Below, piece after piece: positions 23,870 to 36,197 of a stretch of 64,000 nt of DNA. The stretch spans positions 76,047,312-76,111,311 of the forward strand of contig CM057826.1 in assembly GCA_030068075.1 (NCBI GenBank). The letters are read 5' to 3'. Numbering within the stretch: the stretch's first letter is position 1; every line of letters starts with the position of its first letter. A model generated the notes under the pieces. It saw nothing but the letters and a program-made list of their open reading frames with translations. It did not search any database and was not told the origin of the DNA. A program made the translations under genes and the position numbers. Source of the stretch: Paguma larvata. Its lineage: Eukaryota; Chordata; Mammalia; Carnivora; Viverridae.

Positions 23870-26379
23870 TTCTATTTGCTTCTCTCTGAGTCTACAATTA
23901 AGGGAAGAGAAGAGAAGCAGAAAAGAGCGGGTATAAATTCTGTAAGGCTTATTAAACTAGTATATTTGTGCTTTAATACACCTTTACCACGTTGAATTGT
24001 TTAAAAAAAATCCAGGTATGTAGCTTTTATTATAAACTGAAATTTAGTCTATGGAAACAACCAGTAAATTGTGGCCAAAGGGGTAGAAATTAGGGAAGAA
24101 GTAGTAAAGACATCTTTCTACTATTTTATAGTTTGAAGTTCAAGTTTCTCCTGGATTTAAAGGTAAGAACAATCTTCTCACTGCCAACTTTAAGAGGAAA
24201 AAAATTACTCCTTTTACATAAGGAAGAGTGGAGTCTTACTTAGATAGGAGGCAGTCTTCCCATAGAGTCTCATCAGTAGAGCTATTAGATGGTCAAAGGA
24301 TAATATAATTAAGTAAAATTTGATAAATGTGTTTCCTCCTCAGAACTGTTTCATTAGATGCTTTAATCACTAGAATTATAATGAGAGTCCTGGAACTGTA
24401 ACAGAAATGATTCATCAGGTGACGCAGCTCTTACAGAAGTCCAATCCCATAAATTGTCTTTAGTGTTCTATCTTGGCTGAGTTTTAACTACAATAGGCCA
24501 TATTAATTTGATCAAGGCTTCTATGTCCATGCAGATATATACCTAAAGTATCTTCTAGAAATATTACTTTAAATATTATTTGTATTTACATATTAAATTG
24601 TTAATGAGTTTTCTTAATATTGGAATTATTTGTATTATGTATTTGGGAGATTTGTTTTAATGTACAATAATAAAACATGTCACTTGCCATTTTATTTCCC
24701 TGAGTGTAAGTCAATATTTTAAATCCATATTGTGTGCTTATTTGTCTTATGCTCGCATCTAATAGCAAGCTCTTTATTTCCAGGCTGCATAGTCAACGGC
24801 TTCCATTTTCCAATCACACTGCATTCATAAGAGAGAAGCGTTAATACTGATTGCCACAGACTCTCAGTAAAGGTTGATTTCATATTTGATTTTTCTTCTT
24901 AGCTGATAATTTCACTAGTCTATGGTTCATAGTTAAATTTCAGATGGTCTGGGATGATATAAACACAAGGAAATGTAACTAGCAGACCAAATGGTGGCTT
25001 TACAAATTAGAAAACTAGGTAGTTTTCTGTGTAACTAGTGATTTTCAAATACTGAGAAGATTCTACTTCCCCAAACTTGTTTCCTAGTCATTAGATTCCT
25101 TTCCTCAGTCACCTGACTTCATGAAATTTCAAATTGACAATTTCTCATCTTTCAGACTTCCTGCATTTCATGTTTCAAGATCTTTCGACATTTCAGATAT
25201 TTATTCAAAAATCTTCAAAAATGCAAATATCCTTAGGGAGAAATATTGGCCATTGACACTTCAAAGAACTTAATTTCAATAGAAGGCAGAATGGAATAAG
25301 AAAGAGAGAAATAAAACATTATTTCCAGTTTAGAAAGAATTGATTTTTATCCAGGATTTCAAGGCTCAGGACAACCAGAGTTTCATTTATCTCTTTCTCA
25401 TTTGTAACATTAAGATTTCTATCCCTTTACTGAAACAAAGTTTTTATAAGTAGACAACAGGTGAAATCTGTGTACTCAAGGAAGAAAGGCCTGCTGGTAA
25501 GAGGCCTGGGGTGACAGAATTGGAGAGTAAGTTAAAAGATTCAGAAAGTTTTTAGATGGAGTAATATGTGGCAAAAAAGATCCAGAAACACCAAACAAGT
25601 TAAAATTATTAAGACTGTGAATTCAATGGGATTTCTTTTTCAGATAATTGAAGTATACTGTAGTATAACAGTTTCAAAATTATCCATAAAATTTTATGAA
25701 TTAATTTTGATTTAAAATATCACTGAAGTATTTCTTTTCTTATTTTCTTGGGATTAGAGAAGAATTTCATTGCATTTTTACTAGAAACGAGCTCTTTCCG
25801 TGAGCTCCTTGAAAGGCAATTCAGAAATACCTATGATCTGAATAATCTATTTTTACCAGAAAAAATATGTAAGTTACCAGATAATGGGTTTTTAGTTCTC
25901 CATTAACAGGCATTTGCTAAGATTTCATGTTACTACTTTAGTGTCTATTTTTAGGATGTTATTTAATGAATCAGACTAAGTGGCAGCTCAATTTCACAAT
26001 CCAGCTCATCTGATCACAGCTATGAAGGAGATGAGTATCTGATCCATAGAATGATCCTTTGCTACAACTGCCATTTTAATCACATCATATACAAACAGCT
26101 TCAACTAGAAAGCTCTGAGGCAGAATTTTTAAAATACTTAACAGTTTGTTTCTACCTTCTCTTATTACTAAACTAGCTAAATATCAGTTCCCAAATGAAA
26201 AATCTGGAAATTCTATTTTATTTACCTCTATTCTTCATTGTTTATATTCTAACAATTGCCAAGTCAATATAATTTCCTAATTTTCTTCTCACATTATGTC
26301 ACTATTATGTTTAAGAATGACTATAGTCGTCCCAGTTTCAACTAAAAAGGAAGTATTTTGTGTACATATTCCTGAAAAT
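23870..26379. other. 2.5 kb without recognised gene
   Basis: AT-rich DNA with no clear repeat family, RNA gene or exon-like frame. Confidence 0.55.
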
Positions 26380-26546
26380 TATATATATTATAAATTAAAT
26401 ATTATATATTATAATTATATATGCAATGTATATATATTATATATAATTTATATACATTATATTATATATGTGTGTGAGTATATATGTATGTGTACATACA
26501 TGTATACGTATATATGTATGTATATGTATGTACATATACATATTCT
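26380..26546. repeat. AT-rich / (TATG)n low-complexity tract
   Basis: TATATTATAATTATATATGC-like repeats pass into TATATGTATGTG and TACATATGTA units. Much of it is self-complementary and could form hairpins. The 92-codon frame at 26296-26574 is tyrosine/isoleucine low-complexity translated from this tract. Confidence 0.9.
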
Positions 26547-27519
26547 ACCATCCATTTCTATTGGACCCAAATGAGTCACTTAATTACCACTTAAATGCAG
26601 CAGTCCAAACATGTTAGAAGACTTCCTTTACTTCTGTTTTTCCCTGGATATGAAAATCCATTTCATCCTGTCTGCCTATTGAAGGCTCAAAACTCAAGAT
26701 TTTTCTTTAAGCAGTTCAATTAAAAAACATTTCATATGTCTATTGGAGCGAATGAAGCTGAGTGCTAAATGTAGGTGCTCACATGCTCCTTTCTCTGGGA
26801 AGTCCTCCCACACTCTCACATCAGAGATAAGAGCTACATTCTCGTGACCAAACCACACATTGTGTGCAACTCCTTTCCACCTCTCATATCACCTTGACTT
26901 TTGTTAGTTACCTGTTTAAGCGCTTATCTCCTCCAATGTATTATAAGGTCCTATAGTATATGCTTAAGACCTACTATAATGCTTTAAGTAAGAAAATCAA
27001 GTAATGAGGTTGTTGAATGAGGAAATGAATAAATAAATGTTGATTACAATGCAAAAGAATAGACTTCTTTTTCCAGTGTATGGATAAGACACTTCCCACG
27101 AAAGCACTGAATGATTGAAAATTTATTAAAATAAATATAAATCCATTAAAGTTCTGAACATAGAAGGAGAGAAAATATTGAACTAAGGCTAAGATCCATT
27201 TTTGAAATAATAATGCATATAGGAGAAAAATGCAGCCAGGAAGGAGGTTTTGTTTCATGTTGTGTTTTGTTCTGTTTTTTTGTTTGTTTGTTTGTTTTAC
27301 ATTAAGAAATGTTCTGGAGTCGATAAAATAACAAGTTAGAACAGGAGGAGAAGCACAAAAGATGATTGATCAAAAGCTCCATTGCATAGGCAACACAAAT
27401 CAGTATCCCCAATAAGCATAGTGGCTTTTTGCTCCCAGCTGTTTGTCTAAGGAAATTGAGTAATTATTCCAGGGGAAGCTTGAGAGTCCTAACACTGGAG
27501 GGTTGGGTCTATTTTAGTT
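26547..27519. other. No gene recognised; (TTTG)n run at 27246-27298
   Basis: AT-rich sequence. At 27246-27298 there is a run of TTTTG- and TTTG-type units (TTTTTTTGTTTGTTTGTTTG). A 94-codon minus-strand frame at 26974-27258 has no recognisable motif. Confidence 0.55.
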
Positions 27520-28015
27520 ATTTATTGGTACATGACCAACGTCTCCAAAAAGGTTTTTAGACATCAACTGTTTTCTTTGCTCTTGACTATATGGGCTGGG
27601 AACTGCAGGAGGAAAGTTCTGCTGCTGCAGAACAGTTATGCGGTCAGCTGCAGTCAGCTAGTGGCTGGGTTGGGCTAGAAAGGTCCAAAAAGTTTCATTC
27701 ACATTGTCGATGTCCCAGGGCTCCTCATGGCTAATCTTAGTTTGGGTTTTGTCATAGCATGGCAATCTCAGGACAATGAGTCTTCTTATGACTCACTGAC
27801 TTCCAAATAGTGAAAAGAGACTGCAGACTTTTTAAGGCTAAGACTGGGAAGTTTTATAAAGTCACTTCTGCTATATTCTACTGGCCAAGCAGGGATCAGG
27901 GGCAGCCCAGATTTTAGGAGAGAAGAAATAGAGTCCATAATTAATGAGGTCAAAGAAAAGTCACATTGCAAACTAGCATGTGAGATAAGAAGCAATTTTA
28001 CCAATTTTGAAAACA
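27520..28015 (+). mobile_element. Old LTR-like repeat, copy 1
   Basis: Contains GGTTGGGCTAGAAAGGTCCA, TCACTTCTGCTATATTCTAC, then TGGCCAAGCAGGGATCAGGG and AAAGTCACATTGCAAACTAG. These blocks are familiar from a dispersed mammalian repeat with a 'cacttctgccgcattctattggcc' signature. I do not assign a family name. The same blocks recur in the same order at 29503-30010. No coding frame; a 76-codon frame is a shadow. Confidence 0.55.
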
Positions 28016-29502
28016 TGTCCTACCCTCTATCCACAACAATTCCTTCCTTCAGGCAAAATCCACTCACATCTCTTCCCAAAATTTGATTCTATCATAGCAT
28101 CAGGCCCAGGCTTGAGGACCAAGATTTCTTTAAACTGTGTCCAGACAACAATAAGGTTCTCCAAGTACAGTTCTTTGGGTGCAACATCTTAGCTCCAGAG
28201 ATGCAGAAGTAAAAAACAAAAAGGGTGTGTCTCCCCACCTTTACCCAACATAAAATGGGGAAACAGAGACGAAATAACTTTTGATTCAAAAGGCAGGGGG
28301 AGGGGGGATTGGAAGCACACAGCAGTAATTGATCCCTAGCAATTTTGAAATCCGCTGAGTAGATACCTCCAATTACTGCTGCTCTGGGTACAAGGACTGT
28401 GTATTGATTACAATTCATCGGTGCTCTCAGGGAGTGGTTCTCCTCATAGCTTGGCTCTACCCGCTGCTTTGCATTCGTTAAGACAGTGCCCATGTTCTCG
28501 GTTCATTATTTTGTTTGCTTGCTTCCTGTCTGGAAAAATTTGGGAACCCAGAGACTTCTTTTCATTTTGTATTCTCTTGTCCCTTTCCATTCAAACTGGT
28601 ATAATTCCTATAAATGTGCTTTCTCCATATATCAAATTATGCAATCCAACAGATAATAGTACATCCACAATTATTTTCAAAACATGCTCCCCTCTACTTT
28701 AGGTTATGAATCAGGATATCATGGGATAAATCACTTAAGAGTCTTAGAAGCCCTTTTATCAAGCTGAGAGATCCAAACACTACCATTTCAAGTTTTCTGA
28801 TGTCTTGACACAAGGTCTTCCAGAAAGACTCTTGACTTGATATTCATCCCGAGGCCACATTTTATTGGCAGCACCTAGATTTCATCTTAGCTCTGTCTCC
28901 ATTTCCTACTTTGGGGATATTGTGCCAGCTGTAGAAGCTGGGAACTACAACTCTTTTTATTTTCTAATAATGGCAAGTCTGAGGTTAGAAATAATTCCTT
29001 TAAATTCCAATTGAAATTAAATAGATTTTTTGTTGATCTCTCTCATCTAACTTTTAAATAGATACTTAAAATCAGTTAGAATTTTCCATATTCTTTCTGG
29101 AAAACCACATAACCATATTTACCAGTTAATTATATCCATTCTTATCTTACAGGATACCATAGGTACAGTGTTGTTAAACATTCCACCAACACATCAAACT
29201 GGCTGAATTTTCTCCAGTCTCCAATAACAATTTCTTCATTGCCTTTCTCTTTTACACAGGAGGTTCCTCAGCTTCTTGCAGGCCCTTACCGGCATTTGGT
29301 CACTAATCCAATGACACATATTTATAGTTTTTGTTAGTGCACAGGACTCTGACTTTTGTTTCAGTCGATTGCCTATATGTGACTGAAATCCCTAGCTGCT
29401 GTCCTCTGAGTCCATCATGATATTTGTACAAAGGCTGTGTCTTATGTAGGCTATTCATAGCTGATAACTGAGTGTAGCAGGGATGCTGAGACAGGTATAT
29501 GT
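28016..29502. other. Region between two LTR-like copies, possible internal remnant
   Basis: This 1.5 kb is GC-richer than the flanks. Blocks such as ATAGCATCAGGCCCAGGCTT (28095) and GTCTTAGAAGCCCTTTTATC (28741) read like parts of an old dispersed repeat. The 133-codon minus frame at 28092-28493 and 93-codon plus frame at 28421-28702 show no viral or host domain. If the flanking copies are LTRs, this would be a degraded interior, but that is inference. Confidence 0.35.
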
Positions 29503-30010
29503 GTAAGATAACAAATGCACCCAAAATTTAGTGGTTTAAAGTCAATACAATTTATTTCTTCATGATTCTTTGGATGAGGACTTTGAGTGGAGCTTGCTTG
29601 GCCAGGCAGTATACTTCTGTTCTATTCAGCGTTGGCTGGGGTCAGTCCCTCAGTTGTATTCTCTGATATCTGAGTTGGGCAAGAAAATCCAAAAAGGCCT
29701 TGTTCGTGTGGACTTCCCATGTGGACTTTTTTTTCTTTATGTTCCATAAGTGAGCTCTTCATGGTCATCTCAAGATATTTAGATTTCTTACGTGGCATCC
29801 CATTTCCAAAAGACAATATTACAGGAAGTAAAGGAACACAATGCAGACCAAAGGCTCAGTTGCAGAAGTTATACAATCACTTTTGCTGCATTCTATTGGC
29901 CTAAACAGCTTAGGAGCCAGGGCAGACTGCTATAGAAGAGAGATAAATTCCACATTTGATGAGAGTGTATGTAGCAATCATAAAAATACAATACTTGGAT
30001 CTTATGCTAC
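29503..30010 (+). mobile_element. Old LTR-like repeat, copy 2
   Basis: Shares with copy 1 a GTTGGGCAAGAAAATCCAAA block, CACTTTTGCTGCATTCTATT followed by GGCCTAA, and the downstream GATAAATTCCACATTTGATG region. It begins with CCAAAATTTAGTGGTTTAAA, the usual start of this repeat family in mammals as I recall it. It holds extra sequence relative to copy 1 near 29715-29840. Confidence 0.55.
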
Positions 30011-32162
30011 AAGGAGTCGTCGGCATCCCCAGCTGTTATATTCTGCATCCACCACTATATACATGCAAAGGCCACAATTCCCGAGGGCTGCTCCCAGCCA
30101 ATGACTAAGAGTGGCAGGGAACTTGAGGCAAGTCCATCCTTCAAGATGTGGGAATCCTTCAACAGGATGCTTTGGCCTGAGAGCTCCCCTAGAGTCTGAC
30201 ATAACAGTTACCCTCCTAAGTTGAGTTCCATCTTCCAGTTACAGATTTGTTAATTTTTTTTTCTGGTTCTCAGTAATACACTGGTTAGTTAGTATTCATT
30301 CTTAATATTGGAAGGGCAACAATATAAGCTATTTATTTCTTTGGCTATAAAAGAATTTTACTAGAAAAAATGGAAAATTCTAAGTCAAAAACAGTGCAGT
30401 GCCCAACATTATTAGTGCAGTTTCAAGTCCCATTACATGAAATCTTTCTCTAAGGGTGCAATGTAAAATGATGGACGTAACATGAGGAGATTGGAGCATG
30501 ACTAGCTGTGCAGCTGGAAGGTGTTTGAATTTTGTCACCTTCTCCCTCTAAGCTAGAAAAGTACCTCATAATAGGCTACTGGAACAGAGTAAGAAAGAAA
30601 TAGCCTATTGTCTTTAAGGAAATGTACAAATGACTTTAATGACTAAAGTTGAAAGTAATGACCATCAAGGATAAATGAAGAAAGATAAGGTGGACTTGGC
30701 ACAAGTTTGGGAATGTTCCTTCTTTCCATCCTAGGTTCTTTCTTTCCCAGCAAAAATGGTGATCAACCTCATTTTCTTGGCTCTTAGTGTCCTCGCCAGT
30801 CCATATGAGATTAGGGCCTGACGATCTCCCAGGTTCTACTTGGTTCTACAGTTTAAGAACATTACTACAACTCCAGTTCGACTGGATCATTTTCCTTTTT
30901 TAATTTATGTAGATGCCATTCAAGTGCAATCTGTTCAGTCAATAGATAACAAAGTCAGAAGAGCAGCTCTTGCAATTACACTGCACTAGCTATATTCTCT
31001 ACAGCCTCAATTCAAATTCCAATGATTACAGATGGAGATGACTCTTTCTTTTTGCACTTATATATAAGAGGAAAAGAGATGGACTAGGAGAGAGCATCTC
31101 AATAACTGTAAAAATTATTTTATTGCCCTAATTACCATATATACAAAAGCAAGTATTCATCTCAATACATAATTAATTAAATGTGTTATATGTAAGTTAC
31201 AAATATTTTTCTTGTAAGTGGAAATGTTTTAATATTGACAAATCTTATAGTTTTTCAATTACTCATTTGTAATTTTGGATGGAAAATGATTTGGAAAAAT
31301 TCAATATCTTAATGGATATAAATACCAGAGTTCTGTATAAAGGGATGATTTCATTTAGAGAGAGACAGGGAGAGGAAGGGAAGGGAGTGGAAGAAAAGGC
31401 TTGGCAATACCTATTGCAGGGCTGCCATTATCTTTATTCCCACATTATTTTAAAAAAGCACTAAAATTTGTTTTTTATTATTGTTATTCAATAAAACAAC
31501 TTATTTCCAATTACTAATCTTCTAGTTTTACCTTGAAAGGTTATGTGAATGAAAGAAAAAGGGCGGTATTGGTGGAAATAACTCAAAAATATACACATTT
31601 TTAGATTAGATACTTTTGAAATAAAAGAAATGAAAATATTTAGAAAATTTGTTTCTGCACCTTAGGCCATGTGCATAAGAACACATGTGAAAAGTAGGGA
31701 CTGTGGTTCCAAGTTGTGGTTTAGCATACAGGATTTCATAGGATTATTAAGTGTACCACAGTATCTATTAAGTACTGACCTCTGCCACAGAAACTTGGCA
31801 TGAACTCTTCTCAGGAAACAAATATATCCAGAGAACCTCTGGTTTCTGTTAGGTTTATGCCGAATATTGAACTGATCAAGGCATGTTCATGGTAGCTGTC
31901 CAAATATAGACTGTGGAAAAACATGATAAATTATCCTTAAAAGGGAAATGTTGAGTGATATTAAGTGGTCTGAAATTTTAATTTCAATTGAATCATTTTT
32001 AATGAATTTCCTGGTAATTAAGCCCTATTAGTCTAAGAAAATGAGGAAAATCCCATAATGATAAAGAAAATGCAAAACATATCATAAAGAATGACATGTG
32101 CTCTGGATGAGATTTTATGTATGGTGCCATTTTCCCGCTTTAAATTCTTCAGTAGTTAACTT
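30011..32162. other. 2.1 kb without recognised gene
   Basis: AT-rich DNA. Frames at 30002-30202 and 31279-31464 have no motif. No young repeat seen. Confidence 0.55.
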
Positions 32163-32345
32163 GGCATTTATCTAGTACTTACTATGCCAGGCACTGGTTT
32201 TATGTATATATGTATATAATCATTCTATTCTCACAAGTACCACATGAGGTAGCCAGCATTATTATTCATATTTTTTATATTTATATAAGCATACTGAGAC
32301 ACAGAGAGGTAAACACCATGTCATTAGTCACATATTCTCTTAAAG
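32163..32345 (+). mobile_element. MIR SINE, near full-length
   Basis: TAGTACTTACTATGCCAGGC, then ACTGGTTTTATGTATAT, then TTCTCACAAGTACCACATGA, GGTAGCCAGCATTATTATTC and ACTGAGACACAGAGAGGTAA follow the MIR consensus in order, one of the clearest ancient repeats here. Confidence 0.88.
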
Positions 32346-34756
32346 ATTTAAAAAGGGACATCTGGGTTAACACACTAGTCCTGCCCTGATGTGGTCTTTG
32401 GTTTCCTTGGGAGCCCATACTCTTTTTCTCCTCAACTTTTGCATGTCACCCACGCTAACCTACGCTGACTCCTTAAACAAGTAATTGCCTCTCAAGTTCA
32501 TCACTATTTTCTTTTCCTACTTGGTCTTCATTAGCCTTGAAAATGGAATGGTACTTCCTGACAGAGATCCCTTTATTGACCCTTCTTTGTCTTGGCTCCT
32601 CTTCCTAGGTCCTGACATAAATATACTCTATGGTGATTTCCATCACTGAATCCATCAACTGAACTATAAATTATCTATTTACTTAACTCTTTAGAGGGAA
32701 AAAAACAAAAAGATGTCATCTTCTCTATACCAGATTCCATAATTCCTCAATTGTACTATACTACTGATTACTAAATTCACCTTAAAACTAACTCCAGCTT
32801 TAAGGATAAAAAAGAAATAACAAACATTACAAACATGTGCATGTCAATTGTAATGTGAGCACGTTCAGAAACAAAACTGTGTTTTAAACCTATCTATCCC
32901 CCAAAAGAGGGGACATCATATTACAGTCCAAGTATATAGTACCCACTTGATAATGTTTCTGAAATAACTAAATGAAAATGGGGAAAAATAAACTATTTCT
33001 GCCTTTACCTTGTAATTTTTATAATAATTTTTGTTTATAATATTTTAGTTATAATAATATTTAATAATTCTTTTATGTGAAATAATACCAGATGAATTTG
33101 TTCACTTTGCACAAATGGATTTATATAAAGTTTTCAATTAATAGACCAGTAATAATTACTTTGTTTCCTCCTTATCACATTGAAATATAACAGAATGGGA
33201 TTAATGGTCTAAAATTTAGAAAAATTGTAGAAAATATTTTTAAAAAGATGTAGAAGAACACTGTAATTTTCTTGAGAGATAAGTAATTTTGCCAAACCCT
33301 AAGTGGAAAAAAAGCTTTAACTGGTATCTTCCAAGCACCTAGACTTCAGAGGAAAGACTAGAGTAAGGAGAAAAGTTAAAAAACTAAGATCTCAGAAAGC
33401 CAAGTTTATCTTACTGATTCCTAGATATCATTTATTATGAGGTTTATGTGTGACTTAGGAAATGTAGAGGAAGTTGGTTCCTGACTGTACCAACAAGCCT
33501 ACTTATAGAATTATGCATGTTTAAATGTTTCAATATCTAGGGTCAGTGTATGTCAACTTCTTAGAAGAAAAAATAGTTTGCACCAAAGACCTCTATATAC
33601 TAAGGAATATTCTCCTAAGAAGGAGGGGTACCAGGGAAAGACAATATTCAGTAGTTGTCCATAATAATAAATCCTCACCAATATGCTACATCAATTAGGT
33701 TGGCTTAACTGAGTCATTTTCCTCTCACTCCTGAAAATGAGGAGATATTGGCAGTAACTAGGGTGATTCATAGCTACAATAACACATTTTACAAATATCC
33801 TCAGGAGCTTGAGTCACATTTCATAAGATAACAGCCATTACCGTGTTCACCAAGAGGCTTTCATAACAGAGCAGACAGACTGCAAAAGGAAGCTAAACTA
33901 TCCAACACCCTCCTGGGTCAATATATAATTGTTTATAAGTACCACTTTGGGTGTTTAATTAATCATGGCTTTAATTCCAACATGAGTCTTTTACTTTTTA
34001 ATCTCAAATCAACAAACAGTTCCATTGTCCTTTATTCTTTTCTAAACTATCCCTTTAAAATGTCATTCCTGTTTTAAAATTATGACTCTTTTATATTCCT
34101 TGAGTTTATATACCTTAAATGTCTGAAAATATTTGTCTGTACCTCATCTAAGAATTTCTCAGATAAATGTGAACACATTTCAATTTTAAATCATTATCTA
34201 GAACCCAATGACATTATTGCAATCATCTTAGATGAGGACAAAACCTCTGCTCAGTGCATCAAATATATAGTTATATTTTGTTCAAACTATTTAAATTATT
34301 GTGTATTTTAAAACATTTGAAGTCTTAGAAAATTAATGAGCTGACTTTTGTCTTGTTTTTCTAAATCTCGGAAATTTTCATTTAAGAATAAAAGTAAAAC
34401 CAATCAGATCAAATGGGAATTTTTATATAATTTTTCCTTCTTGTAGCTTTTTGTCTATTAAAAATATATGTAGTAGAGGAATAACATATATTACCAAAGG
34501 AATCAAACTTATGAATGAAAGGACCTACCCAGGTTGTGAAATGGATGAAGTACAACCAGAGACAACTGAGTAATAATATTAATTCCTATTTATAAGGTAT
34601 CTGCATATATTCTATTTGCTCTTCTAGGTGTATTAAGCACTGTTCCCTTGAGGGTAATCTATGTAGGCTACGTCAATGTGTTCCTTTAACCTCTGGTTTT
34701 CATTTGGGTTAGACCAATGAGAGACAGTAGCAGGAGAACAAAGCTTAAAAGAATAT
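32346..34756. other. 2.4 kb without recognised gene
   Basis: AT-rich. A weak L2-like ending (CAAGTATATAGTACCCACTT near 32929) is possible but too diverged to claim. No exon-like frame. Confidence 0.5.
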
Positions 34757-35111
34757 ATGGTAGTCTGAATAATGGTCCCTTAAAGACATCCATGCCTAAT
34801 CCTCAGAACTGGTGAATTTGTTATTTTATATGAAAAAAAAGAAATTTGCAGGTATGCTAAGAATTTCTGAGATAAGGATATTATTCTGAATTATCCCAGG
34901 GGACCCGATATAATTACAAGGTAATTAGCAGGAGGCTAAGAGTCAGAGTGAGGAGTATGAGGCAGATGATCACGGTGGCGGGGAGGGGGAGAGTGGAAAG
35001 GAGCTGTGAGCTGAGGAATGTAGGTGTCCTCTAGAACCTGGGAAATGCAAGAAAACAGACTGACCCCTGAAGTCTCCAGAAGGAGTACAGCTTTGCTAAC
35101 ACCTCAATTTT

Positions 35112-35368
35112 TTAAACAAATTTTTAAACATTAATTCATTTTTGAGAAACAGAGCACGAGTGGGGGAGAGGGAGAGACACAGAGAGAGAGAGAAAGAATC
35201 TGAAGTAGGCTCCAGAGAAAGAGAGAGAGAGAGAGAGAGAATCTGAAGTAGGCTCCAGGTTCTGAGCTGTCAGCACAGAGCCTGACAGGGGGCTCAAACT
35301 CAGACCCTGAGAACACGACCTGAGCTGAAATCAGCCACTTAACTGACTGAGCCACCCAGGCGCCCCAA
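35112..35368 (-). mobile_element. CAN-SINE with internal 43-bp tandem duplication
   Basis: Bounded by a perfect 16-bp TSD, CTAACACCTCAATTTT (35096-35111 and 35369-35384). The body contains GAATCTGAAGTAGGCTCCAG twice, at 35196-35215 and 35239-35258, separated by GA-rich sequence, giving a longer than usual element. Reversed head CCACCCAGGCGCCCC ends at 35366. Confidence 0.95.
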
Positions 35369-35432
35369 CTAACACCTCAATTTTAATCGGTGAGACTCAT
35401 GTAGGTTTTCTGACTTACAAAACTATAATATT

Positions 35433-35680
35433 GGGGTGCCTAGGTGGCTCCGTCGGTTGAATGTCCGACTTTCGGCTCAGGTCATAATCTCACCATTCAT
35501 GAGTTTGAGGCCCACACCATTCATGAGTTTGAGCCCCACATGGGGCTTTGTGCGGACAGCTCAGAGCCTGGAGCCTGCTTCAGATTCTGGGTCTCCCTCT
35601 CTCTCTGTTCCTCCCCTACTCACACTGTGTCTCTCTCTCAAAAATAAATAAAGATTACAAAAATACAAAAATAAGTTTAA
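35433..35680 (+). mobile_element. CAN-SINE with internal 24-bp tandem duplication
   Basis: The head GGGGTGCCTAGGTGGCTCCG is intact. CACCATTCATGAGTTTGAG occurs at 35491-35509 and 35515-35533, so the B-box-containing part is doubled. The tail runs through AAAAATAAATAAAGATTAC to about 35680. Short TSD candidates are AAACTATAATA (35421-35431) and AAAAATAATAA (about 35680-35690). Confidence 0.93.
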
Positions 35681-36150
35681 AAAATAATAAATTCAGGCTG
35701 TTAGTCTCTATGATTATGGAGATTTGCTATACCAACAATAAGAAATAAATACAGAGAGCAAGCACAGAGTATTTCTTTCCTCAGCTATCTCCTTTCAAGT
35801 TTGCCTTTAGCTGAAGGAGTTCCTCTACGGAAAGCCACAGCTCCTGTCAAACAACCTTCTCCATGCAGCTATTTTTTCTGGGATTCGGTAATCACTCTAT
35901 TCCTTTTCCTTCAGGCATCAGGACCACCTTTGTTGGATTTCTTTAAATTTTCTAATTTAAGAAAGTAAATTTTCTAATTGCCCAATTGGAGACTGGAGAG
36001 CGTGACATATTTCCTGTCGAGATCCTAAAATTCTGCAATAAGCAACTGGGTCTTGAACAGGGACTTATCCAAATTTGGTCCTGTCAAGTATTACTATGTG
36101 TACTTTATTTATGTGTTGATTACCATTTTATTCATGTGGTAGCGTATTCA

Positions 36151-36197
36151 CCTGAGCCCAAGTTGGACACTAACCAACTGAGCCACCCAGGTGCCCC
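36151..36197 (-). mobile_element. CAN-SINE head fragment
   Basis: Only about 47 bp of the reversed head remains: CCTGAGCCCAAGTTGGACAC, then TAACCAACTGAGCCACCC and AGGTGCCCC. The B-box, CT body and tail are absent. Sequence to the left (35754-36150) shows no further SINE. Loss of the 3' part points to later deletion or rearrangement, since L1-driven insertion normally retains the 3' end. Confidence 0.85.

Larger units (their letters stand above)
34757..35753 (+). mobile_element. Old LTR-like element split by two CAN-SINEs
   Basis: Left part: ATGGTAGTCTGAATAATGGT, ATGCCTAATCCTCAGAACTG, GGTGTCCTCTAGAACCTGGG and CTCCAGAAGGAGTACAGC. Middle piece (35385-35432): TCGGTGAGACTCATG. Right piece (35691-35753) ends with TATACCAACAATAAGAAATA. 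Together they follow one MaLR-like LTR consensus, interrupted at 35112-35368 and 35433-35680. The split order shows that both SINEs are younger. Confidence 0.7.

Noticed and set aside
28092..28493. 133-codon minus-strand frame
   Set aside because: It lies in old repeat-like DNA between two LTR-like copies. No domain, compositional signal or splice context supports a gene.
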